Of a DNA stretch of 37,938 nt, positions 16,511 to 26,400 are shown piece after piece. Made by a program: the position numbers and the translations under genes. Source of the stretch: Gemmatimonadaceae bacterium (GTDB lineage: Bacteria > Gemmatimonadota > Gemmatimonadetes > Gemmatimonadales > Gemmatimonadaceae); assembly GCA_025929535.1 (NCBI GenBank), contig JAICLZ010000041.1:1-37938 (forward strand). Direction: 5' to 3'. Each line of letters begins with the position of its first letter. Position 1 is the stretch's first letter. The notes under the pieces are model-generated. The model searched no databases. It saw only the letters and a list, made by a program, of their open reading frames with translations, and was not told the DNA's origin.

Positions 16511-17161
16511 CTACGGCGTCTTGTCGATCGAGCTGCCGACGTTATAGCGAATGCCGGCTTCGAGGATGTAGGTGGAGCGGCCGCTGAAGAAGAAGTTCGC
16601 GCGGGCGGGCATGTAGGTGGCCTGGCCGAACACCGAGAATCGGCGGTACTGCGCCTGCAGGCCGCCCATGAGAATGAAGGCGACACGGTCGCGCTCATCG
16701 TGCACGGCGTTCGCGACGACGTCCTCCTGATCCGGATCGATGATCTGCGACTGATCGACGGTTGCGTGCTGAATGAGGTTGAGCGAGAGTCCGACGCCAC
16801 CGTACGGGCGGAGCGAGCCCCAGTTGACGGGGAAGGCGAGGAGCGCGGCGGTGTAGCGGCGCGAATCCTTCAACGCCACGTTGTACGGCTGGCCATTGCT
16901 GTCGAACACGTAGCCGGTGGTGGTGAAGAACGCCTGCTCCGCGCTCAGATACAGCCCCGCCCTGTTGCGCGTGATCAGCCATTCGGCGCCGATGAGCGGT
17001 GCGGTCGTTGTGTTGTTGTTGCCGGTCGAGAAGTTCATGAGGCCCGCCTTGGCTCCCCAGAACCACGCGTTCTCGAACAGGCGATTGGACTGGGCAGCGC
17101 TGACGACCGGCGTCAGAGCCACGAGGGCGAGCACGGAAGACATCCAACGGACCGTGCGCAT
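16511..17161 (-). CDS. Outer-membrane beta-barrel protein of unknown function
   Basis: 216 residues. ATG 17161 is preceded by GAGGAG at 7 bases and starts a clear signal peptide (VLALVALTPVVSAAQ). The mature part alternates polar and hydrophobic residues with aromatic girdle-like strands (WFWGAKAGLMNFSTG, AGLYLSAEQAFFTTTGYVF, RPYGGVGLSLNLIQHA, STYILEAGIRYNVG), the pattern of a small 8-10-strand outer-membrane barrel such as OmpX/OmpW-like proteins. No specific family was recognised. It starts 40 bp after the M14 peptidase stop on the same strand and probably shares its transcript. The upstream in-frame extension to 17275 overlaps that peptidase and is not used. Confidence 0.8.
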   Translation of the reverse strand: MRTVRWMSSVLALVALTPVVSAAQSNRLFENAWFWGAKAGLMNFSTGNNNTTTAPLIGAEWLITRNRAGLYLSAEQAFFTTTGYVFDSNGQPYNVALKDSRRYTAALLAFPVNWGSLRPYGGVGLSLNLIQHATVDQSQIIDPDQEDVVANAVHDERDRVAFILMGGLQAQYRRFSVFGQATYMPARANFFFSGRSTYILEAGIRYNVGSSIDKTP

Positions 17162-17201
17162 GGTGTGACTCCTCATTCTTTGTGCGGGCAGGAGGGTCTG
17201 A

Positions 17202-19673
17202 TTACTGAGTGGCGGAGCCGCCACCGGCGAGCAAGGCGTTGAACAGCATGCGGAACGTGCCATACGACTGACCACGGTGCTGCGGACGAAAGCCGAACAT
17301 CACGACGTGCCCGCGTCCAACCGGTGCGGTGATCGCGGCCGCCTTCCCCGCGATCTGTGATGCTCCCTGCAGATATCCACTCAGCAGAATGTCATCTCCC
17401 CGTTCGGGGTATCGTGCGATCACACGTACTTGCGACGCGGCGGTGACATCGAACGTCACGGAGTTCGTGAAGTACACGGCAGCGGTGTCGGGCATTCCGA
17501 ACGCGACTGCATTCGTCGTGTCCACGAGCACTCGCAGGATCGAGCCCGGTGCGTACAGCGGCTCCGTGCTCTCACCAGCGCCCGCGGCGCGCGAACGTGT
17601 TTCGTCCGTCAGGCGGCGCGGCACGACGATCCGCTTCACCGGTACGCCGAGCGACTCCGTCGCCAGCTCCGATGCGTGATCGAGCAGCACCAGCGTTCCA
17701 CCGTTCGTGACGAATTCCCTGATCGCCTCGATACCGGCCGTGCCGAGCCCACCGGCGTATCGAGGGGGAGATTCCGCTGGGGAATTCCCGTCTCGCATCT
17801 CCCGCAGGCTCATGTCGGGGACGAGCAGTACGTCGAAGTGGTCACGCAACTTGCCCGCTTTGGCGACCGAATCGGTCAATGAGACGTAAGGCAGGTGGAA
17901 TTGTTCGAGCACCCATCGACACCAGCCCTCATCCATGTTGCCGGTCCAGGGGCGGTAGACGGCGATGCGGGGGAGCCTGGTGAGGGTGTAGTGATTGGCA
18001 CCGGCGCCCACGGTGACCTTCTTGAAGTCCGTGATCGATCGCGCGAGCAGTGAGTAATCGCTCGTGTGCTTCGCATCGATGTTGGATCGCGCGGCCGGGC
18101 CGCCAACCCCTATGAAGGGTGTGGTCGACAGCTGTTTGGGCAGCTCGGTGAGTGCTCGCACGCGCACGCCCATCTGAAGAGGAAGGGTCCATCCAGTGAC
18201 ATCGTATGGCTGCTCAGGAGGTCCGCCGGGCCAGAGGAGGCGCTTCGGATAGTGCTGGATCTCGAGCAGATCCTTCGCGTGCGCACGAAACGGCTGCGCC
18301 ATTGGGATGATGTGCGATGAATCGGTGGTCACCATCTCGATGCCGCCGAGCCTGAGCGCGTCCATCATCGCGATTGCGGCGGACCCGTCCCGCTGCTGCA
18401 GCGGAATCTCCCACGCCTTCACGCTGTCGCTCTGCCCCATCGCGAGCTCCCGCCGCCCCAGCGTCACGAAGTCCCGCACGTACCGCTCGCGCTCCACACT
18501 CGCGAGATGCACCAGCGCCTCACTCGCGATCAGCTCGTAGTCCACGATGTCGCGCAGCGTCCAGCGTCCCGCCTTCCAGGGATTCGGGAAGTTCACCGAG
18601 CGCTCGTACGTGGGCAGCCCGCGCTCGTGTCCCGTGAGCTCCGAATCCGTCTGCACGATCGGCGTCGCCACCTTCACGCTCGCCGCCTCGGTGAGCAGCC
18701 CGATCATGTTGTGCCGCGCCGGCGTCGACCGTGCACCACCGTGCCACCACATGTCGTATACCGCATGGTCGACCACCCCGGATTTCCCTTTGGATTCCAG
18801 AGCGGTCGACATTTCGGCACCGATCAGCCCGATGCCGCGCACGATGAGCGGATCGATGTTGGGATCCACCGGGTCGAGAAACGGCGGCACGAACAACCGC
18901 GAGCCTTCGGCGCCCTGCTGGTGCACGTCGTAGAAGATCTCGGGGAGCCACTCCTCGTAGAGCGCATGCGTGACGAGCTTCGTCTCCACCTGCGTCATCA
19001 TGAACCAGTCACGGTTGTCGTCGTGCCCCGTGTACTTGTTGTAGATCCACGGCATCTCGCCGCCCTCCCACTTCGTGCCGAGCTGCGAGCGATACCAGTC
19101 CACGACCATCTGCTCGCCGTCCGGATTGACGCTCGGGATGAGAATCACCACCGCGTTCCTCAGCTCCGCCTGCAGCGTGTCGTTCGTGGCGAGCCGATAC
19201 GCGAGCTCCATCACCATTTGCGAGCTCGCGATCTCATCCGCGTGGATGTTGCACTGGATCACGAGCACCGCCGGCTGGTTCGCGTAGAGCGCGCCCTCAT
19301 CGCTCGCTTTCAGGATGCGCGGATCGGCGAGCTGTCGCTGGGCGGCGAAGATGTCCTCGCGCCGCCGCACGTTCTCCGGAGTCGATACGATCGCCGCGAT
19401 CAGCGACTGCCCCATCGTGCTCTTCCCGAGTGTCTCGATGAACACCGCGGGCGTTGCTGCCGCCAACCTCGCGAAGTAGCCCGTGATCTCGCCCCAGTCC
19501 GCGAGCTTCCTGTCCGCGCCCACGCGATAGCCGAGCACCGACTCGGGAGTCGGCACGCGCGCGGCCTGCGCACGAACGCTCGCGGCGGGAATCGATCCCG
19601 ACGCGAGCGTGAGGGCCGCGAGGAACGCGGATGGTGAGAGCGAGCAGCGAACGCGCGGGCTGGGCGACTGCAT
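17202..19673 (-). CDS. Secreted M14-family zinc metallocarboxypeptidase with C-terminal glutaminase-like domain
   Basis: 823 residues with a signal peptide (FLAALTLASGSIPAASVRAQ). The M14 domain (about 45-400) has zinc ligands H144 and E147 in NIHADE and H251 in YDVHQQG, plus SVNPDGEQM and DDNRDWF. The usual HxxE spacing is kept, with Ala-Asp in between. The C-terminal part (about 590-815) reads like a class I glutamine amidotransferase/ThuA-like fold (VLLVPDMSLREM, GIEAIREFVTNGGTLVLLDHASEL, GHVVMFGFRPQHRGQSYGTFRMLFNALL). Such large M14 proteins are common in diderm soil bacteria, and extracytoplasmic peptide degradation is inferred. AAGGAG 8 bases upstream supports ATG 19673. Confidence 0.9.
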   Translation of the reverse strand: MQSPSPRVRCSLSPSAFLAALTLASGSIPAASVRAQAARVPTPESVLGYRVGADRKLADWGEITGYFARLAAATPAVFIETLGKSTMGQSLIAAIVSTPENVRRREDIFAAQRQLADPRILKASDEGALYANQPAVLVIQCNIHADEIASSQMVMELAYRLATNDTLQAELRNAVVILIPSVNPDGEQMVVDWYRSQLGTKWEGGEMPWIYNKYTGHDDNRDWFMMTQVETKLVTHALYEEWLPEIFYDVHQQGAEGSRLFVPPFLDPVDPNIDPLIVRGIGLIGAEMSTALESKGKSGVVDHAVYDMWWHGGARSTPARHNMIGLLTEAASVKVATPIVQTDSELTGHERGLPTYERSVNFPNPWKAGRWTLRDIVDYELIASEALVHLASVERERYVRDFVTLGRRELAMGQSDSVKAWEIPLQQRDGSAAIAMMDALRLGGIEMVTTDSSHIIPMAQPFRAHAKDLLEIQHYPKRLLWPGGPPEQPYDVTGWTLPLQMGVRVRALTELPKQLSTTPFIGVGGPAARSNIDAKHTSDYSLLARSITDFKKVTVGAGANHYTLTRLPRIAVYRPWTGNMDEGWCRWVLEQFHLPYVSLTDSVAKAGKLRDHFDVLLVPDMSLREMRDGNSPAESPPRYAGGLGTAGIEAIREFVTNGGTLVLLDHASELATESLGVPVKRIVVPRRLTDETRSRAAGAGESTEPLYAPGSILRVLVDTTNAVAFGMPDTAAVYFTNSVTFDVTAASQVRVIARYPERGDDILLSGYLQGASQIAGKAAAITAPVGRGHVVMFGFRPQHRGQSYGTFRMLFNALLAGGGSATQ

Positions 19674-19701
19674 GGCGAATCTCCTTGGGCGTTTGATCGA
19701 A

Positions 19702-19713
19702 GGAGAATTCTCC
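19702..19713. other. 12-bp perfect palindrome upstream of the M14 peptidase gene
   Basis: GGAGAATTCTCC lies 29 bp upstream of the peptidase ATG in the 98-bp gap after kbl. It could be an operator half-site pair or chance; no promoter was assigned with confidence. Confidence 0.2.
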
Positions 19714-19771
19714 GCCCGCGCGCGGATCGCTGCTAGATGCCTCCGCGCCTCAGTTCACGATGCGCTGCGCG

Positions 19772-20974
19772 CTACTTCAACAGCCCGATGCTCTTCCCGA
19801 CCTTCCTGAACGTCGCCACCGCGACATCGAGATCGGCCGTGCTGTGCGCCGCCGAGACCTGGCAGCGGATGCGCGCGTGTCCCTGCGGCACCACCGGAAA
19901 TCCGAAGCCCGTCACGAACACGCCCTCGCGCAGCATCCGCTCGCTCATCTCGAGCGCGAGTGCCGTCTCGCCCACGATGATGGGCACGATCGGCGTATCG
20001 CCCGCCAGCGGCGAGAATCCCGCCTCCGTGATGGCCGAGCGAAAGTACCGCGCGTTCTCGTGCAGCTTCTTCACCCGCTCGGGATGCTGCTCGATGAACT
20101 CGACCGCTGCGAGCGCGCTCGAGGCCACCGTGGGCGGCAGCGCATTCGAGAAGAGCTGTGGCCGCGAGCGCTGCGTGAGATAGTCGGTCAGCGACGCGGG
20201 CCCCGCCGTGTAGCCGCCAGCCGCCCCGCCGAGTGCCTTGCCGAGCGTGGACGTGATCACATCCACCTGGCCGAGCACGCCGCAGTGCTCCGCGGTACCG
20301 CGTCCCTTCTCGCCGAGCACTCCCGTCGCGTGCGAATCGTCCATCACCACGATCGCGTCGTACGTGCGCGCGAGCTCCAGAATGTCCGGCAGCTTCGCGA
20401 TGTCCCCTTCCATCGAGAAGATGCCGTCCGTCCAGATGATCCGCCGGCGCGCGCTCTTCGCACCCGCGAGCTTCTCCCGCAGGTCGTCCATGTCCGAATG
20501 CCTGTACACGGCCGTCGTGCACTTCGTGATCGCCTTCGCGAGCCGCACCGAGTCGATGATCGACGCATGGTTGAGCGCGTCCGAGATCACGAAGTCGCCC
20601 TCCTGCACGACCGTCGCCGTGAATCCCTCGTTCGCGTTCCACGCCGACACGTACGAGAGCGCCGATGCCGTGCCGCTGAACCGCGCGAGCGCCTCCTCGA
20701 GCGCGCGATGCACGGTGAAGGTGCCGCAGATGAAGCGCACGCTTCCGGTGCCCGCGCCAAAGTGATCCAGTCCCTTCTTTCCCGCCTCCACCACACTCGG
20801 CTCGTTGCACATCCCGAGATAGTTGTTCGAGGAAAGGATCAGGACGTCACCGCGCCCTTCCATCTTCACGTGCGCGGCCTGCGGTGAATCGAGATGGTTC
20901 AGCGTCTTGTAGACCTTGTCGCGCTTGAGCTCATCCAGCTGCGACTGGAGCTCGTTCGAGAATCGTTCGTTCAT
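19772..20974 (-). CDS. kbl: Glycine C-acetyltransferase (2-amino-3-ketobutyrate CoA ligase)
   Basis: 400 residues from ATG 20974, the usual length. This PLP enzyme of the alpha-oxoamine synthase family cleaves 2-amino-3-ketobutyrate with CoA to glycine and acetyl-CoA. Motifs: NNYLGMCNEPSVV, GTGSVRFICGTFTVHRALEEALA, DALNHASIIDSVRL, VVMDDSHATGVLGEKGRG and STLGKALGGAAGGY with the PLP-binding Lys. It starts 4 bp after the tdh stop, forming the classic two-step threonine degradation operon. An upstream in-frame extension to 21037 overlaps tdh and lacks family similarity. Confidence 0.95.
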   Translation of the reverse strand: MNERFSNELQSQLDELKRDKVYKTLNHLDSPQAAHVKMEGRGDVLILSSNNYLGMCNEPSVVEAGKKGLDHFGAGTGSVRFICGTFTVHRALEEALARFSGTASALSYVSAWNANEGFTATVVQEGDFVISDALNHASIIDSVRLAKAITKCTTAVYRHSDMDDLREKLAGAKSARRRIIWTDGIFSMEGDIAKLPDILELARTYDAIVVMDDSHATGVLGEKGRGTAEHCGVLGQVDVITSTLGKALGGAAGGYTAGPASLTDYLTQRSRPQLFSNALPPTVASSALAAVEFIEQHPERVKKLHENARYFRSAITEAGFSPLAGDTPIVPIIVGETALALEMSERMLREGVFVTGFGFPVVPQGHARIRCQVSAAHSTADLDVAVATFRKVGKSIGLLK

Positions 20975-20978
20975 GAGA

Positions 20979-22001
20979 TCACGCGATGTCGAAGATGACT
21001 TTGCCGGCGGCGCCCGATTTGATCGCGGCGATCGCATCGTCGGCGCGCTCGAGCGGAAAACGATGGGTGATCACGGGCGTTGGATCGAACGCTCCCGAGC
21101 GGAGAAAGCGCGTCATCTGGTGCCAGGTGTCGTACATGCGTCGCCCGGTCACGCCATAGACGGTCACACCCTTGAACACGAGCTCGGTGGCGAAATCGAA
21201 GGTCATGGGCTTGGCCGGAACGCCGAGCATCTGCACGCGCCCGGCGGGGCGCACGAGCGCGAACGCCTGATGGATCGCGGAGGGCACGCCGGACATCTCG
21301 AGCACCACGTCCACGCCGAACTCGGTGACGCGCTTCACCAATGCGTCCAGCTCGTTGGGATGCACGACATCGGTCGCCCCCATCTGCCGCGCGAGCTCGA
21401 GCCGCGTCTCGTTCACATCGGAGCAGATCACTCGCGATGCGCCCGCCGCTCTGCAGATCCCCGCCGCAAAGATCCCGATCGGCCCGCATCCGGTGATGAG
21501 TACCGTGGCTCCGGGAATCTCCGCCGTGAGCGCCGTGTGAAACGCGTTTCCCATCGGATCGTGAATCCCGCCGACATCGTACGAGATGTTGTCGTCGAGA
21601 TGCCAGACGTTCGTCGCCGGCATCGCGATGTACTCCGCGAAGCAGCCGTCGCGATCGACGCCGATCACCTTCGTGTACGGGCACGCGTGCGCATTTCCGG
21701 TGCGACAGAGCGTGCATCGGCCGTCCACGATGTGTCCCTCCGCCGTCACACGGTCACCGACGTTCACGTCGCTGACCATGGAGCCCACCTGCGTCACGTC
21801 GCCCGCAAACTCGTGGCCCACGGTGAATGGCGGCACGCATCGTCCCCGCGCCCAATCGTCCCACTCGTAGATGTGAACGTCCGTGCCGCAGACGCCGGCG
21901 CGCCGCACCTTGATCAGCACCTCGTCATCGCGGATCGTCGGCACCGGAACATCGCGGAGCGTGAACCCAGGTCCCGCCGACTGCTTCACCAGCGCTTTCA
22001 C
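20979..22001 (-). CDS. tdh: L-threonine 3-dehydrogenase
   Basis: 340 residues, a zinc-dependent medium-chain dehydrogenase that oxidises threonine to 2-amino-3-ketobutyrate with NAD+. Catalytic zinc ligands C38, H63 and E64 are present (AGVCGTD, GHEF), as is the cofactor motif GCGPIGIFAAG. The structural zinc lobe is altered: position 93, normally Cys, is Asp (VDGRCTLCRTGNAHAC), leaving C96, C99 and C107. GTG 22001 has GAGGAG 5 bases upstream. It is the first gene of the tdh-kbl operon; about 620 bp of repeat-rich DNA lies in front of it. Confidence 0.94.
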   Translation of the reverse strand: MKALVKQSAGPGFTLRDVPVPTIRDDEVLIKVRRAGVCGTDVHIYEWDDWARGRCVPPFTVGHEFAGDVTQVGSMVSDVNVGDRVTAEGHIVDGRCTLCRTGNAHACPYTKVIGVDRDGCFAEYIAMPATNVWHLDDNISYDVGGIHDPMGNAFHTALTAEIPGATVLITGCGPIGIFAAGICRAAGASRVICSDVNETRLELARQMGATDVVHPNELDALVKRVTEFGVDVVLEMSGVPSAIHQAFALVRPAGRVQMLGVPAKPMTFDFATELVFKGVTVYGVTGRRMYDTWHQMTRFLRSGAFDPTPVITHRFPLERADDAIAAIKSGAAGKVIFDIA

Positions 22002-22189
22002 CGACGCTCCTCTATGACGGGACGTGAAACGGGCACCGACTCCTGCCGCGGGAAAGGTCGCACCTGGGTGGGGGGCTCGCTAGACGATCGAAACCCTCGC
22101 ATTCGGAGTCGGCAGCGGCCGAACCGAACTGCCAACTGCGCTGATCACGAGTCAAACAATGAAACGAATCGAACCGGTGCGCTGGGAGA

Positions 22190-22243
22190 GGGGCGCTGCG
22201 CATGGAGAGCGGTATTTCTTTGGTTGGCAACTGAAGCAGATGC
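22190..22243. repeat. Imperfect direct repeat, copy 1
   Basis: 54 bp that align without gaps to 22505-22558 with 10 mismatches (44/54). The core GGTTGGCAACTGAAGC is identical in both copies. Weaker similarity extends about 25 bp further upstream (AACGAATCG versus AACGGATTG). Confidence 0.75.
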
Positions 22244-22328
22244 AGGGACGCTCTCCCACTGTTGTTTCCAGTCAAAAATCGGTCGTCTTTGCTCCCGCGC
22301 AATGATGCCGGGAATGAGGTTCGTAGTC

Positions 22329-22363
22329 TCCGTTCAATCCGTTTCCGTCCGTTTTTTCATCCG
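22329..22363. repeat. Inverted-repeat modules A and B, left side
   Basis: Module A, TCCGTTCAATCCG (22329-22341), has an exact reverse complement at 22451-22463. Module B, CCGTTTTTTCATCCG (22349-22363), has a reverse complement with one mismatch at 22469-22483. The order along the strand is A-B-A'-B'. Confidence 0.75.
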
Positions 22364-22450
22364 TATCTCAGAATGTTTGAGCCAGCCCAAGCGGCTGTTG
22401 CCGTTTCGGGCAGGCGCGCATGACTCAAGCATCAACAATTTTTGGAAATG

Positions 22451-22483
22451 CGGATTGAACGGATTTGACGGATGAGAAAACGG
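22451..22483. repeat. Inverted-repeat modules A' and B', right side
   Basis: CGGATTGAACGGA (22451-22463) and CGGATGAGAAAACGG (22469-22483) are the reverse complements of the left modules (13/13 and 14/15 matches). Confidence 0.75.
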
Positions 22484-22504
22484 ATTGCTTCCGTGCTCGG
22501 CGAT

Positions 22505-22558
22505 GGGGCTGTGCGCGTGGGGAGCAGTGTTTTTTTGGTTGGCAACTGAAGCGACTGC
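22505..22558. repeat. Imperfect direct repeat, copy 2
   Basis: Second copy of the 54-bp repeat at 22190-22243 in the same orientation. The inverted modules lie between the two copies. Confidence 0.75.
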
Positions 22559-22621
22559 GTTGATTGGTTTGATTCATGCTCAACGCAGTTCGCACTTGCA
22601 GTAGCGCATTAGGCAGTTGCC

Positions 22622-23413
22622 CTAAAAGGTCGTCGCGATTTGGCCGCCGTCCACGGGGAGCGCTACGCCCGTCACGAAGCTCGCGCGTTGCGAGGCCAGG
22701 AAGGCGACGACCGCAGCCAGCTCCGCGGGATCGCCCGCGCGGCCCAGCGGGATGAGCTTGCGGCGATCGCGCAGCTTCTGGTCGATCGTGCTGTGCTCAC
22801 GCTGCGCGGCCCCCGCCGCGAGCGACATCGCGCGGTCCGTGTCGAAGTGCCCCGTGAGGATCGTGTTCACGAGCACGTTGTCGTGCGCGCATTCCGTCGC
22901 CAGCGTCTTCGCGAAGCCGGCGAGACCCGCGCGCGCGGTGTTCGACAGAATCAGCGATGCGATCGGCTGCTTCGCCGCAGTCGACGTCAGGAAGATCACG
23001 CGCCCCCACTGCTGCTTGCGCATGCCCGGCACCACGAGCTGCGCCAGCCGGATCGACGACAGCAGATTGAGCTCGATCGCGGTAACGTACTGCTTGAACG
23101 TCGTCGTCTCGAAGTTGGTCGACGGCGGGCCGCCCGCGTTCGCGATCAGTATGTCGATCGGTCCGAGCGTCGCCTTCGCCTCGGCCACCGCCGCCGCGGT
23201 GGCATCGCTGTCCGTGACGTCAGCCACGAGTGGCAGGATTCTCCGCTTGGACTCGGCGGCGATCTCTCCCGCCACTCGCTCCAGCTCCTCCGATCGCCGC
23301 GCGATCAGCGCGACCGACACGCCCTCGGCCGCGAGCGCGCGTGCACACGCGCGTCCGAGCCCGCTGGACGCACCGGTGACGAGCGCAACTTTTCCGTCGA
23401 TCCCCAGATCCAC
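22622..23413 (-). CDS. Short-chain dehydrogenase/reductase-like protein with atypical active site
   Basis: 263 residues with the SDR Rossmann motif TGASSGLG (13-20), ANAGG (91-95) and a C-terminal FVTGVALPVDGG, so NAD(P)(H) binding is expected. The usual Ser-Tyr-Lys triad is changed. S144 is present, but the YxxxK motif reads SNTAR, with Ser157 for Tyr and Arg161 for Lys at the correct spacing. Related SDR proteins with this replacement exist, and their activity is unclear. GTG 23413 directly abuts the formate dehydrogenase stop, so the gene is cotranscribed with it. Substrate unknown. Confidence 0.88.
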   Translation of the reverse strand: MDLGIDGKVALVTGASSGLGRACARALAAEGVSVALIARRSEELERVAGEIAAESKRRILPLVADVTDSDATAAAVAEAKATLGPIDILIANAGGPPSTNFETTTFKQYVTAIELNLLSSIRLAQLVVPGMRKQQWGRVIFLTSTAAKQPIASLILSNTARAGLAGFAKTLATECAHDNVLVNTILTGHFDTDRAMSLAAGAAQREHSTIDQKLRDRRKLIPLGRAGDPAELAAVVAFLASQRASFVTGVALPVDGGQIATTF

Positions 23414-26400
23414 TTAGTCGTCTCCGGCCACGAGCTGGCGCTCGTGACTGTCGCTCCTGGCGGCGCGCTCGCTTCTGGTGTCGGCGCCGAAACGCTGGCC
23501 ATCGCGCATCACCGGCTCGATGTGCACGGCGCACACCTTGAACTCCGGGATCTTTGCGTAGGGATCGAGCACGGGATTCGTGAGCAGATTCGCCGCGGCC
23601 TCGCGATAGTGCATGGGAATGAAGATCTGCTTGCGCGCGACGCGATCCGAGATGCGCACGGCGATCTCGATCGACGCACGGCGCGACGCGATGCGCACCG
23701 GATCGCCATCCTCGATCCCCATCTCGGCCGCGTCCGCCGGATTCAGCTCGACGGTTGGCGTGGGCTCGCGCGCATCGAGGCCGTGCGAACGCCGCGTCAT
23801 CGTGCCCGTGTGCCAGTGGTACATTTGCCGGCCCGTGTTCATGAAGTACGGGAACTCGGCATCCGGCAGCTCGGCCGGAGGCAAAAACTCCACCGGAATG
23901 AGCGTCGCCTTCCCATCTCCGGTGGGGAAGTGAGTCGCGAACAGGAAGTCCGTGCCCGGGTGATGCGCGTCTTCCACCGGGTACTGCAGCCCTCCGCCAT
24001 GGAGCCGCGCGTGGGACACCCCGCGCCACGACGGCGTCACGCGCGCAATTTCGTCCATCACCTCCGCGGCGTTCTCGAATGGCGTGGGCAGCCCGACCCG
24101 GTTCGACAGCTCGATGAGTATCTCGAGGTCGCCGCGCGCATCGCCCGGCGGGTCGATCGCCTTGTGCATGAGCTGAATGCGGCGCTCCGTGTTCACCACC
24201 GTTCCCGTCTTCTCCGCGAACGATGCGCCGGGCAGCACCACGTCCGCGTAGCGCGCCGTCTCCGTGAGAAAGAGATCCTGCACCGCAACGAAGTCGAGAT
24301 GGTGAAACCACTCCTCGGCGTGCGAGATGTCGGGATCCGAGATGATCGGATTCTCTCCCATCACGTAGAGCCCGTGTACGGGGCTCCCCTCCTTCACGAT
24401 CTCGGTCACGCGAAGCCCCGGAACGAGTGAGAGCCGCTCTTCAGGCACGTTCCACTCGTCCGCGAAGACCTTGCGCACCTTCGGATCTTCCACCGGGAGA
24501 TAATCCGGATACGACATCGGGATCGCTCCCACATCGCTCGCGCCCTGCACGTTGTTCTGCCCGCGAATCGGCATCATCGCTGCGCCCCAGCGCCCGATCG
24601 ATCCCGTCACGAGCAGCAGGTTGAGCAGCGTGGTGACGATGTCGGTGCCGGTGTGATGCTGCGTGAGCCCCATCGCCCACAGGGTGGCCGAGCGCGGTCC
24701 CTTCGCGTACAGCTCGGCCGCCCGCCGAATGGTGTCGGCCGGCACGCCCGTGATCGTCTCCGCCATCTCGGGCGTGTACGGCACGACGGACTCGCGCAGC
24801 GCGTCGATGCCGTGCGTGCGCGCCTCGATGAACTTCGTGTCCTCGAGCTTCTGCTCGAATATGTGATGGACCATCGAGTTGAGCAGCACCACGTCCGTGC
24901 CCGGGAGCATCTGGAGGTGGATGTCCGCGCGCTGCGCGAGCTCGATGCGCCGCGGGTCCGCGACGATGAGTGTCGCACCGCGCCTCTGCGCCCGCTTGAT
25001 CGCTGCGCCGAACACCGGATGCGATTCCGTGGTGTTGGCGCCGAGAATGAAGATCACGTCGCTCTCGGTCTCGACCTCGCGCATCGACCCCGACGCCGCG
25101 CTCGTGCTCATCGCGCGCTGCATCGCGCTCACGGAGGACGAGTGGCAGAGCCGCGTGCAGTGATCGATGTTGTTCGTGCCGATCGCGGCGCGCAGCAGTC
25201 GCTGCAGCAGATAGTTCTCCTCGTTCGTGCACTTGGCGGAGGAGAACACCGCCAGGCTGTTCGGGCCGCGCGTGTCGCGAAGCTTCAGCATCTGCGTGGC
25301 GGCGAGATCGAGCGCCTCGTCCCACGTCGCTTCACGGAAGGGCTCGTACCAGCTGGCGGGTGTCGCCACGCGATCGCGCGCGTCGCCCAGCGGTTGATCG
25401 AGCAACGGCAGCTTCTGCAGCGGGTTGAACTTCGGACGGCGCTTGCGGGTCTGCGCCTCCTCCGACACGATCATCCAGGGACCACCGCGGCGTCCCCACT
25501 TCGCGGTCTGCTCCGCCGCCGGCTCCCACGACCAGGTGTCGTCGCGCTTCACCCATCCCCTTCGGATGAGCGGCTTCTTCAGCCGGTCGCGATGCATCGC
25601 GAAATCGAATCCGAAGCGTCCCTTCACGCACGTCGAGCCGATGTTCGGCGTCGTCTCCTCGATCCACGGACTTTTGACGCGCTGGATGTCGTTGCCGCGC
25701 ACCTCGAGATCGATCTGGCATCCCACGCCACAGTACGGACACACGCTGCGCACCTCGCGCACGGGCTCGCGCAGCGATTCCGCCTTCATCTTCGCGAGCG
25801 GAATGATGTCGTGGATGGCGCCGGTGGGACACACGCGCACGCACTCGCCGCACCACGTACATCCCGCGTGATCCGGATTTCCATCCGAGCCGACGATGAT
25901 CTCGGCGTGCTCGCCGCGGAATCCCGTCTCGAGCACGCCCACGACCTGGATGTCCTCGCATGCCCGCACGCAGCGCGTGCAGAGGATGCACGTGGACATG
26001 TCGTGCTGGATGAGCGGATCTCCCTCGCGCTCGTCGCCGGTACGCAGGCCAAGCGACGAGCGCTTGTTCGTGGGCACCTCGTAGCGGCGCACGTAATCCT
26101 CGAACTCGTTGCGAGCTCCACCCTCCGGAATCTCTTCCACCGGGTAACGCTCGAGCAACATGCCGAGCACGGCTTTTCTGTTCTCTACGGCAGCGTGCGA
26201 TTCGGTCGTGATCTTCTGTCCATCCGCCGCCAGCGCAGCGCACGAGGCGACGAGCTTGGGCGTGCCCTCCACGGACACCAGACAGATGCGACAGTTGCCC
26301 ACGATGGGCAGCTTCGGGTACCAGCAGAGCGTCGGTACCGGAAGTCCCAGCGAGCGGGCAGCCTCGAGAATGGTGGTGCCTTCCGGCACCGTCACTTCAC

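Larger units (their letters stand above)
22002..22621. other. Non-coding, repeat-rich intergenic region between tdh and the SDR gene
   Basis: About 620 bp without a supportable gene, visibly less GC-rich than its surroundings. It holds two imperfect direct repeats near its ends and short inverted modules between them, listed separately. Its left edge must also contain the tdh promoter; none was identified with confidence. Open frames crossing it are antisense extensions without protein-like content. Confidence 0.75.

Noticed and set aside
16353..16587. GTG-initiated frame with a GGGAGG ribosome site after mpg
   Set aside because: The frame runs through the 12-bp terminator stem and then antisense into the barrel gene; no recognisable protein features.
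22640..24430. Plus-strand frame of 596 codons opposite the SDR and fdhA genes
   Set aside because: Antisense to two recognised enzymes; no motifs of its own.
25130..25160. Selenocysteine in the formate dehydrogenase
   Set aside because: The metal-ligand position is encoded by TGC (Cys), not TGA, and the frame has no internal stop.
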